Shown one piece after another: positions 35,395 through 46,518 of a DNA stretch of 64,000 bases; position 1 is the stretch's first letter; each line of letters starts with the position of its first letter. The DNA comes from Thalassia testudinum (taxonomy: Eukaryota; Streptophyta; Magnoliopsida; Alismatales; Hydrocharitaceae). A program made the translations under genes and the position numbers. Below the pieces are notes generated by a model. It was not told where the DNA came from and ran no database searches. It saw only the letters and a program-made list of their open reading frames with translations. The stretch is from the NCBI GenBank assembly GCA_037157565.1, contig JAZHRO010000002.1, positions 36,228,501 through 36,292,500 of the forward strand, read 5' to 3'.

Positions 35395-35869
35395 TCAAAA
35401 TGCAGCTGCCTCAATGCCACCATCTCCACCTGCACCACCCATGGAGTTGTCATCGTCTTGTCTGTAGATGCTGGGATTTGTTGAAGACGGATGCTTTGAC
35501 TGACCTCTCTTCTGAAGAAGGGTTATAAGCGTTTGAAGCTTATCATCCATGGCATTTATTTTATTCTTCATCTCTACCTCTCTCTTCTCCCTCTCCTCCT
35601 CTCATCTCTGTAGTGTGTTAATCTTTTGATGCAGCTGATTGACGACACTACATGAGACGGTACCTTGCCTCCCATACCAAGTGGATAACGTGTATGCCCT
35701 CCTTGCATTACGAACAAAACCATCGTATTCCAGTGGCATCACTCTCTTAAATGCCTCCTTTACATCCAAAGGTTGCTGGACACTGTCGGAGGTCTCGTCT
35801 GTGAGGGGATGTACTAATTGTACTATTTGCTCCTAAATGTTTTAGAAAATATTATTATAATATATATAT
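35395..35869 (-). pseudogene. Transposase_24-type gene of CACTA-2, last exon
   Basis: Read from 35869 downwards this gives PLEYDGFVRN, then STWYGRQG, an acidic/basic helix with many Glu and Lys, QKRGQSKHPSS, and a Gly-rich end. It parallels PLEHEGFVRN, SSWYGRKG, the EEQRKEMEQQRADM helix and the GGGGAR end of the CACTA-1 gene at 36532-36990. The helix looks like a coiled coil, as expected for a DNA-binding subunit that multimerises. One in-frame stop (before EERERRE, near 35605) breaks it. The upstream exons are 14.5 kb away at 50423-51930 because CACTA-1 is inserted between. Confidence 0.75.
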
Positions 35870-36330
35870 CACAACAGGGAAGAAGGGTTTTTGCGATGGT
35901 TGAAAACGGTTGCCTATGTCATGAAAATTGTTGTATTCTGTTATCAAGAAAGTGTGTGTCACGTCAGTATATACACGACGATTTTGACTTAAAACTGTCA
36001 TATTTTTAGACGACGGTTTTAGAAACTGTTGTCTATAGTATTTACAACAGTTATTCTACAAACTGTCGTAAATAATATTTAAATGACGATTTTGCTCACC
36101 GTCATCTATGGTATACGCAAACCATACACGACGGTTTTTCACCCGTCGTATACTTGTATATACAACGGTTATTTATAGAACCGTCGTTTATATTAACACA
36201 ACGGTTATTTACAAATTGTCGTGTAAACACGGCGAGGTAGTCATATATTTGTATACACGATGGTTATTTAAATAACCATCGTGTGTAGAACTGGTGTGTT
36301 AATATGTATGTTTTTTTTTAAAATACAACA
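35870..36330. repeat. left terminus and subterminal repeats of CACTA-1
   Basis: Many copies in both orientations of a word near ACGACGGTTTT / AACCGTCGT, for example GACGGTTTTAG, ACGACGGTTTTTCACCCGTCGT and ACACGATGGTTATTTAAATAACCATCGTGT (a long perfect inverted pair around 36256-36285). The same words fill 50060-50400 at the other end. These are the likely transposase-binding sites. Confidence 0.8.
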
Positions 36331-36531
36331 TTTAGGGTTATAAGATTCTATAATCTTAGAATCTTATAATACCTTAAAACATATATAACATACAAAATAC
36401 ACAATATAAAAGTTTAACGTACAAAACACACATAAAACATTCAACAAATATATATATATATATAAACCTAATAAAAAAAGTATGTCATACTGCTAAAATA
36501 CAAACCAACTAAAAAAGAGATAAATAATAAG

Positions 36532-38660
36532 CTATGCCTCAGCTCCTACCCCTTGTCTAGCTCCACCACCTCCGAGGTTGTCGTCGTCTCTACGAGGTAA
36601 GTAGTGAAAGGAAGTGTGATCTCCACCGCGACCTCGTAATAATTCCATCATCTCTCTCATATCCGCTCTTTGCTGCTCCATCTCCTTCCTTTGCTCCTCC
36701 ATGAATTTCTTGGCATCTTGCCAAGCATGAGTTTGCTGCTTGAACTGTGAGGTGACATCATGGAGCCATGATGTCACATCACGAAGCTATGTTTGCATTT
36801 GATGGACGACAACTATTGTCGCTGACCCCTTCCGCCCATACCAACTAGACATCGTTTGACTTCCCCCATTACGAACAAAACCTTCGTGTTCCAAAGGCAT
36901 GTTGCTCCTAAAAGCCTCCTCAGGTGTCATAGGAGGGTACTGCAGAGTTCCAGTAGTGACGTCTGTCGAGGGGTTGATTAAGTTCATCATTCTCCCTACA
37001 AATTATAATAATTTAATTTTATATTAATGTAAGTATAAAAATTTAAGTAGTTGATAAATAAATGTTACTTACATGTTTTTAATGGTATGTCTCATGTATC
37101 CATGCTCGTCTACAGTCGTTGATGGCCTTACTATGAGTAACCTCATATACACCAACACGATCGAGCGTGGCACAACCGTGTGAACGTGCCTGTAAATATA
37201 TTTCAGGAATTTGCATGTAATAGTTATAATTAAAACTTTAATTGAAAACATAAAAGTAACATAATTATAAGGAATTACTTACATATTTAGCCTGATTTCT
37301 ATCTCTGCTCGTTCGACCCAAACAGTGGGTCTGTGGTGGAGCTTTGGCTCTATTGGCCTTGTTCCTCTTCGCCTGATCCTGTACATATAACTTATATTAT
37401 AATGGTAAAGAATTAAATAATTTATTTTCAAATGCTATTAAAAGTAATTGTAATTACCTCTATCTGAGGCTTATTCCAATGCTCACAGCATTCTCTCCAC
37501 ACATCTGCAGCTATTGTAGGAGGCACGTTTCTTAATGTCTCCTTATCAGACGATATTGAATTGTAATACTAAATTATAGAAATAAATTATCAAATGAATT
37601 AATTAAGTAAATAATAAAAAATGAGAAATATTATATATTTCACCTTTCTCTTCGTTGTCATCCTCCAATCACGATGTCGTCTCGCGGCATGATGGAGGAT
37701 ATACTTGGTGACAATTACATCGTTACCCCAATCAAAGATCACCTGTAATATTACAAATCGTATAAACGAATTAAATATTATTAAAGTAAACTTATATATA
37801 TACATAAATAATTAATTATTTACCTCCATATTACGAATAAGCTGTCTCTTGATCTCCTTGGAGACCAACCTCCAGTTAAAAGAATAATGGGGGACAAGCT
37901 CCTTTACCATCCTAGATAGTCTGTTGGTGAAAGGAGGATAATCTGGATCTTCTCCAGCTTCATTGATATGTACTTTGATTCTCATCCCCTCTGAAAGTGC
38001 ATCTAGATGTGCATTTCTTGTCGGACCCCTTCCTTTTTTTTTATTACATGATAAGAAAAATATAAATATTAAAAATTAAAACATTATCAATTAATTTTAT
38101 TAAGATTTTAATGACAATTCTTATCAGCAGAATTGCTCCCTGCCTTAGCTTGAGGGTCCTGCTGAGGTGGCCTCTGTACCTCAGCATCATTCTTACCCTC
38201 CTCGTCCTCATCCTCGCTGCCGCAATCACCCTTGTCCTTATCCTCATCGTCATCTGGGTAGTGGGTGGCAACCTATGGCTTTGGCTCTATCTCATGCACC
38301 ACATTGGTAACCACCTTCTTGCCCTTTTTTTGGTACTGTCGGGCAAGATCACCTGGCCGAACATATTCACGCTGCTACCAGATATATGCGGGATTAGGTA
38401 TCATGATAGTTGGGTGTTGGTGGGGAGTAGGTAAAGGGATGTACTTAGGAACAAATGGGGGAGTTTGGGTGCAAGGTGGCTAGGTGCGGGGTGGCTAGGT
38501 ACTGGGGGGCTGGGTGGGTTGTGTGCGGGATGGCTGGGTGAGGGGGGGCTGGGTGGGTTGTGTGTGGGGTGGTTGGGTCTCATCCCTACTCACTGAGGTG
38601 CCCTAGCCATCCTTACCCCTATTAGCAAATTTCTTGAATTTCATCTACATATACATTAAA
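36532..38660 (-). pseudogene. Transposase_24-type (Ptta/En/Spm, TnpA-like) gene of CACTA-1, multi-exon
   Basis: Encodes the CACTA accessory protein thought to bind subterminal repeats. Minus-strand segments in order are: a Pro/Gln/Thr-rich part (38400-38583, TQPTQPP repeats); an acidic linker (38100-38300); EGMRIKVHINEAGEDPDYPP with SFNWRLVSKEIKRQLIRNME (38000-37830); DWGNDVIVTKYILHHAARRHRDWR (37735-37640); NVPPTIAADVWRECCEHWNKPQ (37535-37460); KRNKANRAKAPPQTHCLGRTS (37370-37310); VYEVTHSKAI near 37130; and PLEHEGFVRN with SSWYGRKG (36900-36830) followed by a Gln/Glu-rich helix and Gly-rich tail to 36532. AT-rich gaps between them look like introns. A TAG at 36787-36789 interrupts the last exon, so this copy is probably inactive. 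Confidence 0.8.
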
Positions 38661-39772
38661 AAAATTACTAGTTTTATAAATATTATGAAATAAATAAATA
38701 AAAATAAAAAATCTGAAAAAAATTCGGCAGAGTTTCCCCTATATTACGGATATTTTCCAAAATTCTGTAAAAAAGAATTGACACATTCTACATGATATAA
38801 TTAAAATCACACTTTTTATAGTAAAACAGAATCATAAACATAAACATAAAAAAGACTACAAGTCAGGCAGACCACGTAAACAACTCCTGGAATTTTTTCC
38901 CTTTTTTAAATGTGGGAGGGGGTTTTGGCCCATAGATCTTAATCCAAGGGTCGAGTACAGTAGGGGATCCTGGTTGGTGATTTGATTAGGGAGCTAGTTG
39001 TTCATTCAGGCAGAAAGGGGCTTCATATCAATATTATTTAGAGCAAGGGATCCTTTTTTAATCTACTTTTTGTTCGAGCTAATAGGTTGTGACTGAGCTT
39101 AGCTTGGCAGATCTCACACTGTAATGCAAGTGCCGGTTCATGAAAGATAGGTTGTTGGTATGGTTACTGCTACCAAAGCAAACTAAGTGAGTCACAGGTG
39201 AAAACTTATGAGTCTAACTAGCTCTCCAACTCTATAAGAAACGCTTGACTTTGCCACTGCCAGATCAATGACTTCTGGCTTTCTATCAGCATAATTGCTG
39301 CTTAGGATGTTACTTTCTCTCCCTTCACCTTCACCTTTAGAAATTGCTTCTATAGGTGTTAAGATCAAAGCTAAGGAGAGCATCCCCTGTGATTTTCATA
39401 TGGTAAATTTGGTTGCACCAGAACTCTACTTCATTTAGGGGGAGAGGCCATATCACCATAATCTGAGCGATAGATGATCATTTATTCACCATAATCTGTG
39501 GTATAATTTCATGAGTTAATTTTCATTGAGATGAGTTATCTGGCAGCTGCATAGATTTTCAAACTTCAAGGGGTTGACTTTTGTTGGGTCGTTACATTTG
39601 TTATCATTGTGGGGTGGCTGCTCGAATATTCTATATATATTTTTATTAAAAGTGATAACTTGGTCTCAATCAATGTTTAAAAAATCAGATTGGACCAATT
39701 GGTCCAACCGGTTGAACCAAGAACTAGCCCTACAGTGGTCGGTTCAAATGGTTCACCAGTTTAGAAGGAATG
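38661..39772. other. CACTA-1 interior with no transposase coding; possible captured sequence
   Basis: In a complete CACTA the rest of TNP2 would be near here, but no TNP2 motif was seen. A block with GGCAGAGTTTCCCCT at about 38726 recurs at about 51976 in CACTA-2. From about 38880 to 39620 the base composition is less AT-rich, and a 63-codon minus-strand frame (39192-39383) has a balanced amino-acid content unlike the low-complexity frames elsewhere. It is not recognised. It could be a host exon fragment carried by the transposon or simply chance. Confidence 0.35.
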
Positions 39773-40132
39773 CTAGCATGGACTGGTTAGATCGGTGGTC
39801 ATCTCTATGATGTCATCAGCTTCAATGTCAACAACTGTCTCTTTGAAATTTATCGGAGATCGTCTGACTTCCTCTGGCTGATCCTCTCCATGAGCAATCC
39901 AGTTAGTATAGTTTTGCCACCAACCATTGCAAATCGTGTGCTTGTATACAATGTTCTTATCATGTGAATATCCATTCAAGCACCTCCTACATGGGCAAAA
40001 TGTCCTGTCGAACTTGTCTCCTTGTCTGATTGACTTCCTATCATCATGAAATGCCTAATTAAGGAACTCTCTCACTCCATTCTTGTATCGAGAGTAATCC
40101 AAGTTCCTCAAAGTAATCAAAGACTTATCCAT
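39773..40132 (-). pseudogene. TNP2-type CACTA transposase, N-terminal exon (Transpos_assoc domain)
   Basis: Starts MDKSLITLRNLDY at 40132 and continues GVREFLN, a TAG stop, CPCRRCLNGYSHDK, then KHTICNGWWQNYTNWIAHGED. This matches the transposase-associated domain found at the N-terminus of plant TNP2-like proteins: an MDKSWM-type start, a CPCxxC motif and a final Y-T-x-W-x-x-HGE motif. The catalytic part expected downstream (lower coordinates) is missing. The in-frame stop and the missing core make it non-functional. Position upstream of the Transposase_24-type gene is the normal CACTA order. Confidence 0.8.
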
Positions 40133-40232
40133 GATCTACAAAAATGAAATAAAATCACCCACCCAATAATTATAATCTAATTTCATAACAGTGTTTGTAT
40201 TTTGATTAAAATTTTCACTTAATAGCCCATCA

Positions 40233-40488
40233 TTGAAGATTTGATCATAATGTTACTTGTTACATGTAACCGGTGTTTGGAGAATTTCGGTAGCATCTCC
40301 TTGCACTTCTCCAGTATACCTCCCAAGACTAATCTTAACTACATTCCCAATAACTCCCATTTAAGGGTGCATTAAGAATGTAGATAAGATCAGTTGGTAT
40401 ACCGGAGAAGAGCGAAAAGAAATTACCAAAATCCTCTAGACATCGGTTCCATGTAACAAGTAACCCTAAGCTGTGATCAAATCTTCAA
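40233..40488. repeat. imperfect foldback (about 88-bp arms, 75-bp spacer)
   Basis: 40233-40320 and 40396-40488 are inverted copies. The inner 64 bp of each arm (40257-40320 against 40396-40459) align without gaps with 14 mismatches by hand count. The arms share ACATGTAAC/CATGTAACAA, GGAGAAG and GATCAAATCTTCAA. It lies just upstream of the TNP2 start on the minus strand and could fold into a long hairpin RNA. Confidence 0.7.
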
Positions 40489-41454
40489 GGACCCCATTTT
40501 GTTTAGAACTTCTCTAAATAAAGGATGACAACTCTTATGGCATGCTATAAAGACAAAGTTTCGTGAATGTAAGCGAAGTATACAAACACTTTGCATTGTC
40601 TGTATAACATGATCATAAGTGTCGACGGGTAAGTATTTTGCTACGATTATCGCTTCCCAAAACCTGTAACTTAGGGGTTAGAATACCTATTGTTTGGCCT
40701 CAAGTGCATTTAGATTTGTGCAAGTGTGTGTATTTATGAATTCATTAAAATAATAAAATTTGCAATAAAAATAAATAATTATATACAAATAAAAAATAGA
40801 TTCTTCCTCTCTTTCCCTCATCACTCATCACTCCTATCTCCCTGTCTTACCACTTCCTTTCTACTCTCTTTCTCTCTTGTTCCTACCCTTTTCTCATCTT
40901 TCCCTTCTTTTATATTCTTCTTTATGCATCTCTCTCCCTCTTCTTCATCTATTGCCTTTTTATTTATCCTCTCTTTCCTCTCTTCTCCCTATCCTTCCTC
41001 TCCTCCTTACCTTCATTAATTCATATTCTTCTTTATTCATCTCTTTCCCTCCTCCTCTCTCTCCCCTACTCCATCTCATTTCACTTTCAGAATAATAAAT
41101 TAACACAGAAATACAATCAAATAAGCATTCAAAAATAAGCATTCAGAATAAAAATAATTCATTCACAAATCATAAATTCATCAACATTCTAAACTTAAGT
41201 GGGTACACCCCACATTCTAAACATAATTAAAAATGAACATTCTTAACCTAAGTGGGCACACCCCACATTCATTTACAAATTAATTAAGATAACTTAATTT
41301 CATAACTCAATAAAGCACGTGAATCACAGAGAAGATGTCCGACGACGCAAGATACCTAAATCAAATTAAAATATTTATAAGTAAATAACTAAAACAAATT
41401 TAAAAAATTAGTCAAAATTAACATTTGCTTAATACAAATTATTTCACAATTAGG
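40489..41454. other. CACTA-1 upstream region with pyrimidine-rich tract
   Basis: 40800-41095 is almost pure C and T on the + strand; open frames on either strand through it are low-complexity. Two copies of AAGTGGGYACACCCCACATTC lie at about 41198 and 41250 (GTGGG...CCCAC is self-complementary), and a similar word occurs at about 52048 in CACTA-2. No gene seen. Confidence 0.5.
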
Positions 41455-41619
41455 GGGAGCAATGGGAGGAGGAGAAGGAGCATGGGGTGCTATGGATGGG
41501 ATGAGGAGGAGGGGCTGATCGAGGATGGGAATGAGGAGGAGGGGCTAGGGATGGGGATAAGGAGGAGGAGGGCGGGCTGCCGATGGGGATGAGGAGGAGG
41601 AGGAGGGCAGGCTATCAAT
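41455..41619 (+). repeat. G-rich minisatellite (ggaggagg / gatggggatgaggagg)
   Basis: Degenerate repeats of GATGGGGATGAGGAGGAGG. The same type of sequence continues at 46804-46915 and 49648-50049, on the other side of two retroelement insertions, so all three pieces were once one tract near the 5' end of CACTA-1. Runs of G suggest four-stranded folding is possible. Confidence 0.7.
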
Positions 41620-41624
41620 GACTA

Positions 41625-42429
41625 TGTGTTGACTACGTGTCCAAATGGATCAAAGCCATTTCGACCCGAACCAATGATCATAAGGTGGTTATCAAATTCA
41701 TTCATTAGAACATCTTTTCTCGGTTCGGGATTCCACATGCTATAATCTCTGATGGAGGGACCCATTTCACTAATGCTCAGTTCAAGTCACTAATTACCAA
41801 ATACGGGATGTCACATCGAATCTCTACTCCTTATCACCCCCAAACTAATGGTCTAGCTGAGCTATCAAATCGGTAGATCAAGAAAATCCTCCAGGTCATG
41901 GTTTGACTTGATAGGAAAGACTGGTCATCTCGACTTCCGGAAGCTTTGTGGGCTTATGTTTCCCTTCAGATTGGTGTACGGGAAGGCATGTCACCTTCCC
42001 GTCGAATTGGAGCACAAAGCCTATTGGGCAGTACGGAACTTCAATCTAGATCTTTCTAAGGCAGGAACCCACAGAAAGCTTTAAATGAGCGAGATCGATG
42101 AATTACGCCATGAAACATATGAGAACTCGCGAATTTACAAAGAGTGGGTTAAGGCCTTTCACGACAAGCACATATCCAGAAAGATCTTTTACCCTGGTCA
42201 AAAAGTCCTACTCTTTGATGCCAAGCTCAAACTATTCCTAGGAAAACTCAGATCAAAATGGATCGGACCTTACCTCGTCTGACGAATCTTTCGAAATGGA
42301 GCCATTGAGATCAATCCACTCAGCCACGATTCAGAACCTTTCGTCATGAACAGTCAGAGACTCAAACCGTTCATTGACCTTTCCGATACAAATTTTGCTG
42401 AGACATCCTTTACTCTCCATTCTCCCTGA
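41625..42429 (+). pseudogene. integrase, C-terminal two thirds, broken
   Basis: Begins at VDYVSKWIKA in the catalytic core, after the first catalytic Asp. SDGGTHF keeps the second Asp, and NGLAELSN keeps the Glu. Stops lie at 41706-41708 and 41874-41876. Near 41953, after ALWAY, a short deletion with frame change removes the segment before the GKACHLP block (compare 8384-8460). The last part, from 42085, has YKEWVKAFHDKH, KLRSKWIGPYLV, a TGA at 42280-42282 where Arg is expected, and NSQRLKPF near the end. It ends in a stop at 42427-42429. Closely related to the integrase at 7541-8870 but from a different family by its LTR. Confidence 0.85.
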
Positions 42430-44058
42430 GCTCATTGCTCCCAGCCGATGGCGTAAAACTCAGTGCTTAATAGGAGGCAACCCATCATTTTTGAAAAACC
42501 CGAAACCTTTCTTGACATTCCTATGCTGAATTCATATTGCACTTTAGGGCTCATCCATTTGAACGGCCGACCCACCTTAGGTACCCGTACCTGAGCTTGA
42601 AATCGTCCACAACAGTCACCTCGACCCATTCGCCCAGCCAGAACCTGTTCTAATATCTAAGCTGAACTTGAACCCACCTAATTTACAATGGGGACATTGC
42701 AAATCATAGGCATGGGGGGGTATGAAAGTGCAAAACATCGTGAAAATCATCTCACAAGAAAAGGTTTCATCAAAAAATTCACATATTCCAAAAATACCAA
42801 AAAAAAAATGAAAAAAATTCTTAAAAAAGAACAAAAAAAAAGTGGAGAGAAAATTTTGAGGCCATACAAATCTTGAGGAGAAAAAGCGGAAAAGTGAAAA
42901 ACTGTCAAAAAGGAGCACAAGTTGGAAAGAAAAAGAAAAGAGATAGTCATTAGTAAGAAACTAAGGAATTAACTGAGTTCTAGACCATATCAAGAAAAAG
43001 AGAATGAAAGGTAAAAAGTGCTAATGAAACATAGAAGAGATTAGTAGGAATGTTGATTTTAGGCCTCTTGGGCTTACTCGTAGGCTTAAAAATCAATATC
43101 CGCTAAGATCTGGATAGTCCTCAAGAGGTTAGGGAAAATGCGAAGCTTAAGTATTAGGTTTAAGGCTTAGGGAGTATTCGACCTCGTTAACTGACCTCTA
43201 GTTTGCGAGACTCGGTAACCTAAGCACCCCAATCCACACACAGTCTGGTTCAATGCGCATGAGTATCAAAATCATGCAAATGCGTTTAAATCGTTCTGAA
43301 AAAGTCGTCTAGATTAGGAGCGGCTGATCAACACAAGTTGATTTGGACGAGTTCCCGGTGCGGAAAGCTGGGAAATTCCCCTCGAAGATGCACAATAATA
43401 TATCATCTCCTCGGTGCTTGTCTCCTAGGATATCTACATATCCTATCGAGGGCATGTAAGCACCCTATTCTGGTTCAGATGCCATGGGCGGCATTATCTC
43501 AAAATGTTGATTGTCAAGGTCTGGATTTAGCTACAGAACGCCATGGGTGGGATTATCTCAAAATCTCGAAAGCCAGGGTTCTAGGGGTTGCCATGGGTGG
43601 TGCTATCTCGAAGCATCGATTGCCAGGGACCCTTTGAGGATTGATGATGGGGACTAGGAATCCGATACAGACTATGCTGTGAAGCCAATCCGAAGTTAGA
43701 AATAAAAAGAAAAGAGAGAGAAAACTCTCCAAACAAAGAAAATTCCTCTATCTTTCTTACAAAAATACACTGCAAACTGAACCGAGGCTAAAGTATGTTA
43801 CAAGCATGGGTGCTTTAACCGCGGAGTTCAATGAACCTTAGGATAGTTCCTGTGGGCCCTAAAACCTTCATAGTAGACTGAGACTAGAGCTGGTCAGGTC
43901 CGAATCTTGTTTGGTACTTGAGTACCTGTAGGCCTACTATTGGCATTCTAACCTAATCTATAGAAGAAAACACATCACAATTTCGAGCATCAAAAAGATT
44001 ACATGGTATAGAATCAAAGTTAAAACCTTAAAATTCTGCTAAGGGACTAGGAAAAGCA
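42430..44058 (+). other. 3' internal untranslated region of the family C element
   Basis: No env-like or other gene. Contains the motif GGGGACATTGCAAAT followed by a G-run (internal polypurine-like site at 42709-42720), an A/G-rich part at 42770-42960, and a 'gggactaggaaaa' box just before the true polypurine tract. Length about 1.6 kb, similar to the 1.45 kb in the element ending at 12612. Confidence 0.7.
42709..42720 (+). promoter_or_regulatory. internal polypurine-like tract
   Basis: GGCATGGGGGGG about 1.35 kb upstream of the true tract at 44059-44071, which reads AGGCATGGGGGTA. Same arrangement as 9080 against 10311 in the other Athila copy. Confidence 0.5.
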
Positions 44059-44071
44059 AGGCATGGGGGTA
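44059..44071 (+). promoter_or_regulatory. 3' polypurine tract
   Basis: AGGCATGGGGGTA directly before the LTR start TGATGGG; see the matching tracts at 10311 and 14457. Confidence 0.85.
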
Positions 44072-45905
44072 TGATGGGAACACTATCATGAGCCCTAACT
44101 AGCTCATTTTGACCCAGTGAAGAGAATAAAAGCTCCTACATACCCAACTAAAGGTCCTGATTCACTGCATAACCTTTCTGAGAGTGAAACAAGAAACTAA
44201 GGGTAAAATTGTAATTTTACCAATGGAGTACCACAACGGGTTTTCTCAAGGGCTAAACAAAGGTCAAAGGGTCTTAATAAGATAATAAGTGGGTTGGATC
44301 AGACAGAAAAGGATTTGTGTGAGTTCTGTGAATTAAATGATTTCTTAAAATCCTAAAATAGACTCACTTGATTAACCAAGGCTCTGGTCAGGATAAAATT
44401 CACTTAAACCCTCTAAAAACTATAGAAAAATATTATCTAGGGTTTAGAACCTTCAATTTGGCTATTGAAACCCATCTTGACCTAGAATGGGGTCTTAGAC
44501 AGATATTTGCCTTAAATTAGGTTTTTGCATAAATTTCCCAGTCAAAAGTAGTCAAACCCAAAATCCAACTTTACCATTGGATTCCTTTGGTCAAAATTAG
44601 GTTTGTACCAAAATTTGGACCCAAGTTGAATTTGTCTTGACCTAGTTTGCAAAAAGGTCCAAGCTGATTACATTTCTAACCCTATCTTTCAAAAAACCCT
44701 TACAAACTGCCCCCTAGCTTCTTCATCATTTTCACAATTATGCCCCTCCACCATTATAGTTTAGGAATCCTACTCCAGCGAGCTTTGGAAGGAGAGTTCT
44801 CCCTGATTTCTCAGAGGATCTCTTCCAAAATTGGAAGGGAGATTATTTGAGAAAATCCCTCCAATCTAAACCCATCTTTGATCCCTGATTCCTTCCCAAT
44901 CTCTCATGTGAACGCATGACAGATATGGGTATCTCAACGACTTCCAACTCCGGCGAGCTTTCCTTGCTTGGGAAGCTTGCTTCCCAAGCCCTAACCGACC
45001 TTCAGAGCTCTATTTAAAGGAGCCTAGACCCCTCTGATCACCCCACGCTCAAATTCAGTCGCAAACAGCCCTAATTCCTCTCTTCCCTTCACGGTCGTAG
45101 GTTCCTCGACATCTAGTGACCACCCTCGCTCCTCTTCATCGTTCGGCCGCCATACCTACGGTGGATTCTTCCTCCTTGACTACGTCCACGCCTCGCCGTA
45201 CTCGCAGGCGTCTCCCTCTCTTCGTCCTCGCCGATCTCCACTCACTGGAGCCACTCTTCGTCTCCGGCGTCGGCCACACCAGACTTGATGCCTCCGCTCA
45301 CCCTCTTCGTCTCTTCACCTCCCAGATAAGCTTCCTCTCCCCTCTACTTTCTTGTCCACCCTTTATTCTTCCAAACCAACCACTGCCGACCTCCATCCCT
45401 TCCATCTCCAACGACCAACTCCGACAAGGCCACTCCACCCGCACATGCCATCCCAACCCTCGCCGACAAGCCCATAAGCTTCCCCTCACTCCACTGAACA
45501 TTTCCCCCCATTCCACTCACAGTGCCACTCACTCACTCACCTCACCGAACACACCCACATCGTCGCACATAGTGTGCCCTAGGCACGCTAGCACAGGCAC
45601 TCCCACGCCACCAACCACCCCAGCATCTTCGCCGTGCTCCGGCGACCCTTTCGGAACATTTTGATGTGGCCGCAAGGCTGTGCTAGTGATTTTGGGTTCG
45701 GGCACCCCCCCGCCATTACTGTCCAAGCTTGAAGCTTGCTTGCTGCGCTCCAGGCCTTGCGCTGCTCCAGGTGAGACCCCTAGGCGGTGCGGACTTGAGG
45801 CGCGCACGCATCCAGGCTCTCAATTGAAAGTCGTCCCCTCTGCAGCCTCACCAATTGAGGAAGCCACCTGCTGATGCCGCGCGCGGAAGATAGGTAGGAC
45901 ATTTA

Positions 45906-45947
45906 GTCTCACCTCGGAAGTGGAAAGCCAACCTCATGCACATAAAG
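45906..45947 (+). promoter_or_regulatory. USE-like element plus CATAAAG box, 24-bp spacing
   Basis: GTCTCACCTCG at 45906-45916 (two differences from RTCCCACATCG), 24 bases, CATAAAG at 45941-45947. Confidence 0.5.
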
Positions 45948-46492
45948 GGAAAAAGTGTTAGAGGCTTATCGCCTCCAACACTGAGGATGAGGTCCTCCTC
46001 CCCCCTCTCACAGACTCGTCCGCGATATATCCCGCAGACCTGGCCACGACCTGACTACCCAACCTATTCACTCCTTGCTCACCACACACGCCGGTGAGCC
46101 TGGACCCAGGTCTACGTTAGGTCCGATTATCCGATCGGTTAAAGGCTCTGGGAGAGCGGCTCTAAAATAGAAAAGGGAGAGTGAGAAGAGAGCTATGTAG
46201 GGGAAGGGGGTTTTGCTCTGAGGAGTTTACCTTCGACACTTACTCGAATTCAGAGAAAGAGTAGAGCTGAAGGAAGAAGCAAAGAAGAAGTAGGAGAGGA
46301 GGACCGCAAGGCTTAAGCCAAGGTAGAAGAAAGGCAAAGGCAGAAAGAAGAGGAAGGAAGAAGAAGGAGAAGAGAAGGGTAGAAGATAGAGAAAGCTAAA
46401 GAGAAAAGAGAAGGATCGCAGAAAGCCAAAGAAGAAGAAGAAGGAAGGAGAAGACAAAGGTAGAGAAAGAGAAAAGCAATCGGACACTTTAA

Positions 46493-46518
46493 GTCATCTG
46501 ATTAAAGAATCAGACGAC
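46493..46518 (+). other. conserved stem-loop in LTR C
   Basis: GTCATCTGATT, loop AAAG, AATCAGACGAC: an 11-bp stem with one mismatch. Equivalent hairpins are at 59172-59197 (12-bp perfect stem, 2-base loop) and 47166-47191 (minus copy, one mismatch). It would lie in the transcribed part of the LTR. Confidence 0.6.

Noticed and set aside
40726..41095. 97- and 72-codon Ser/Leu/Phe-rich frames resembling signal peptides
   Set aside because: They read through a pyrimidine tract; low complexity only.
45116..45664. 182-codon frame in LTR C; frames of similar size in the LTR copies at 48219-48806 (minus) and 57804-58373
   Set aside because: Position in the LTR is similar, which was tempting, but aligning CT-rich landmarks puts them in different phases, and the residues are Ser/Pro/Leu-rich low-complexity. 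Shared composition, not a shared protein.
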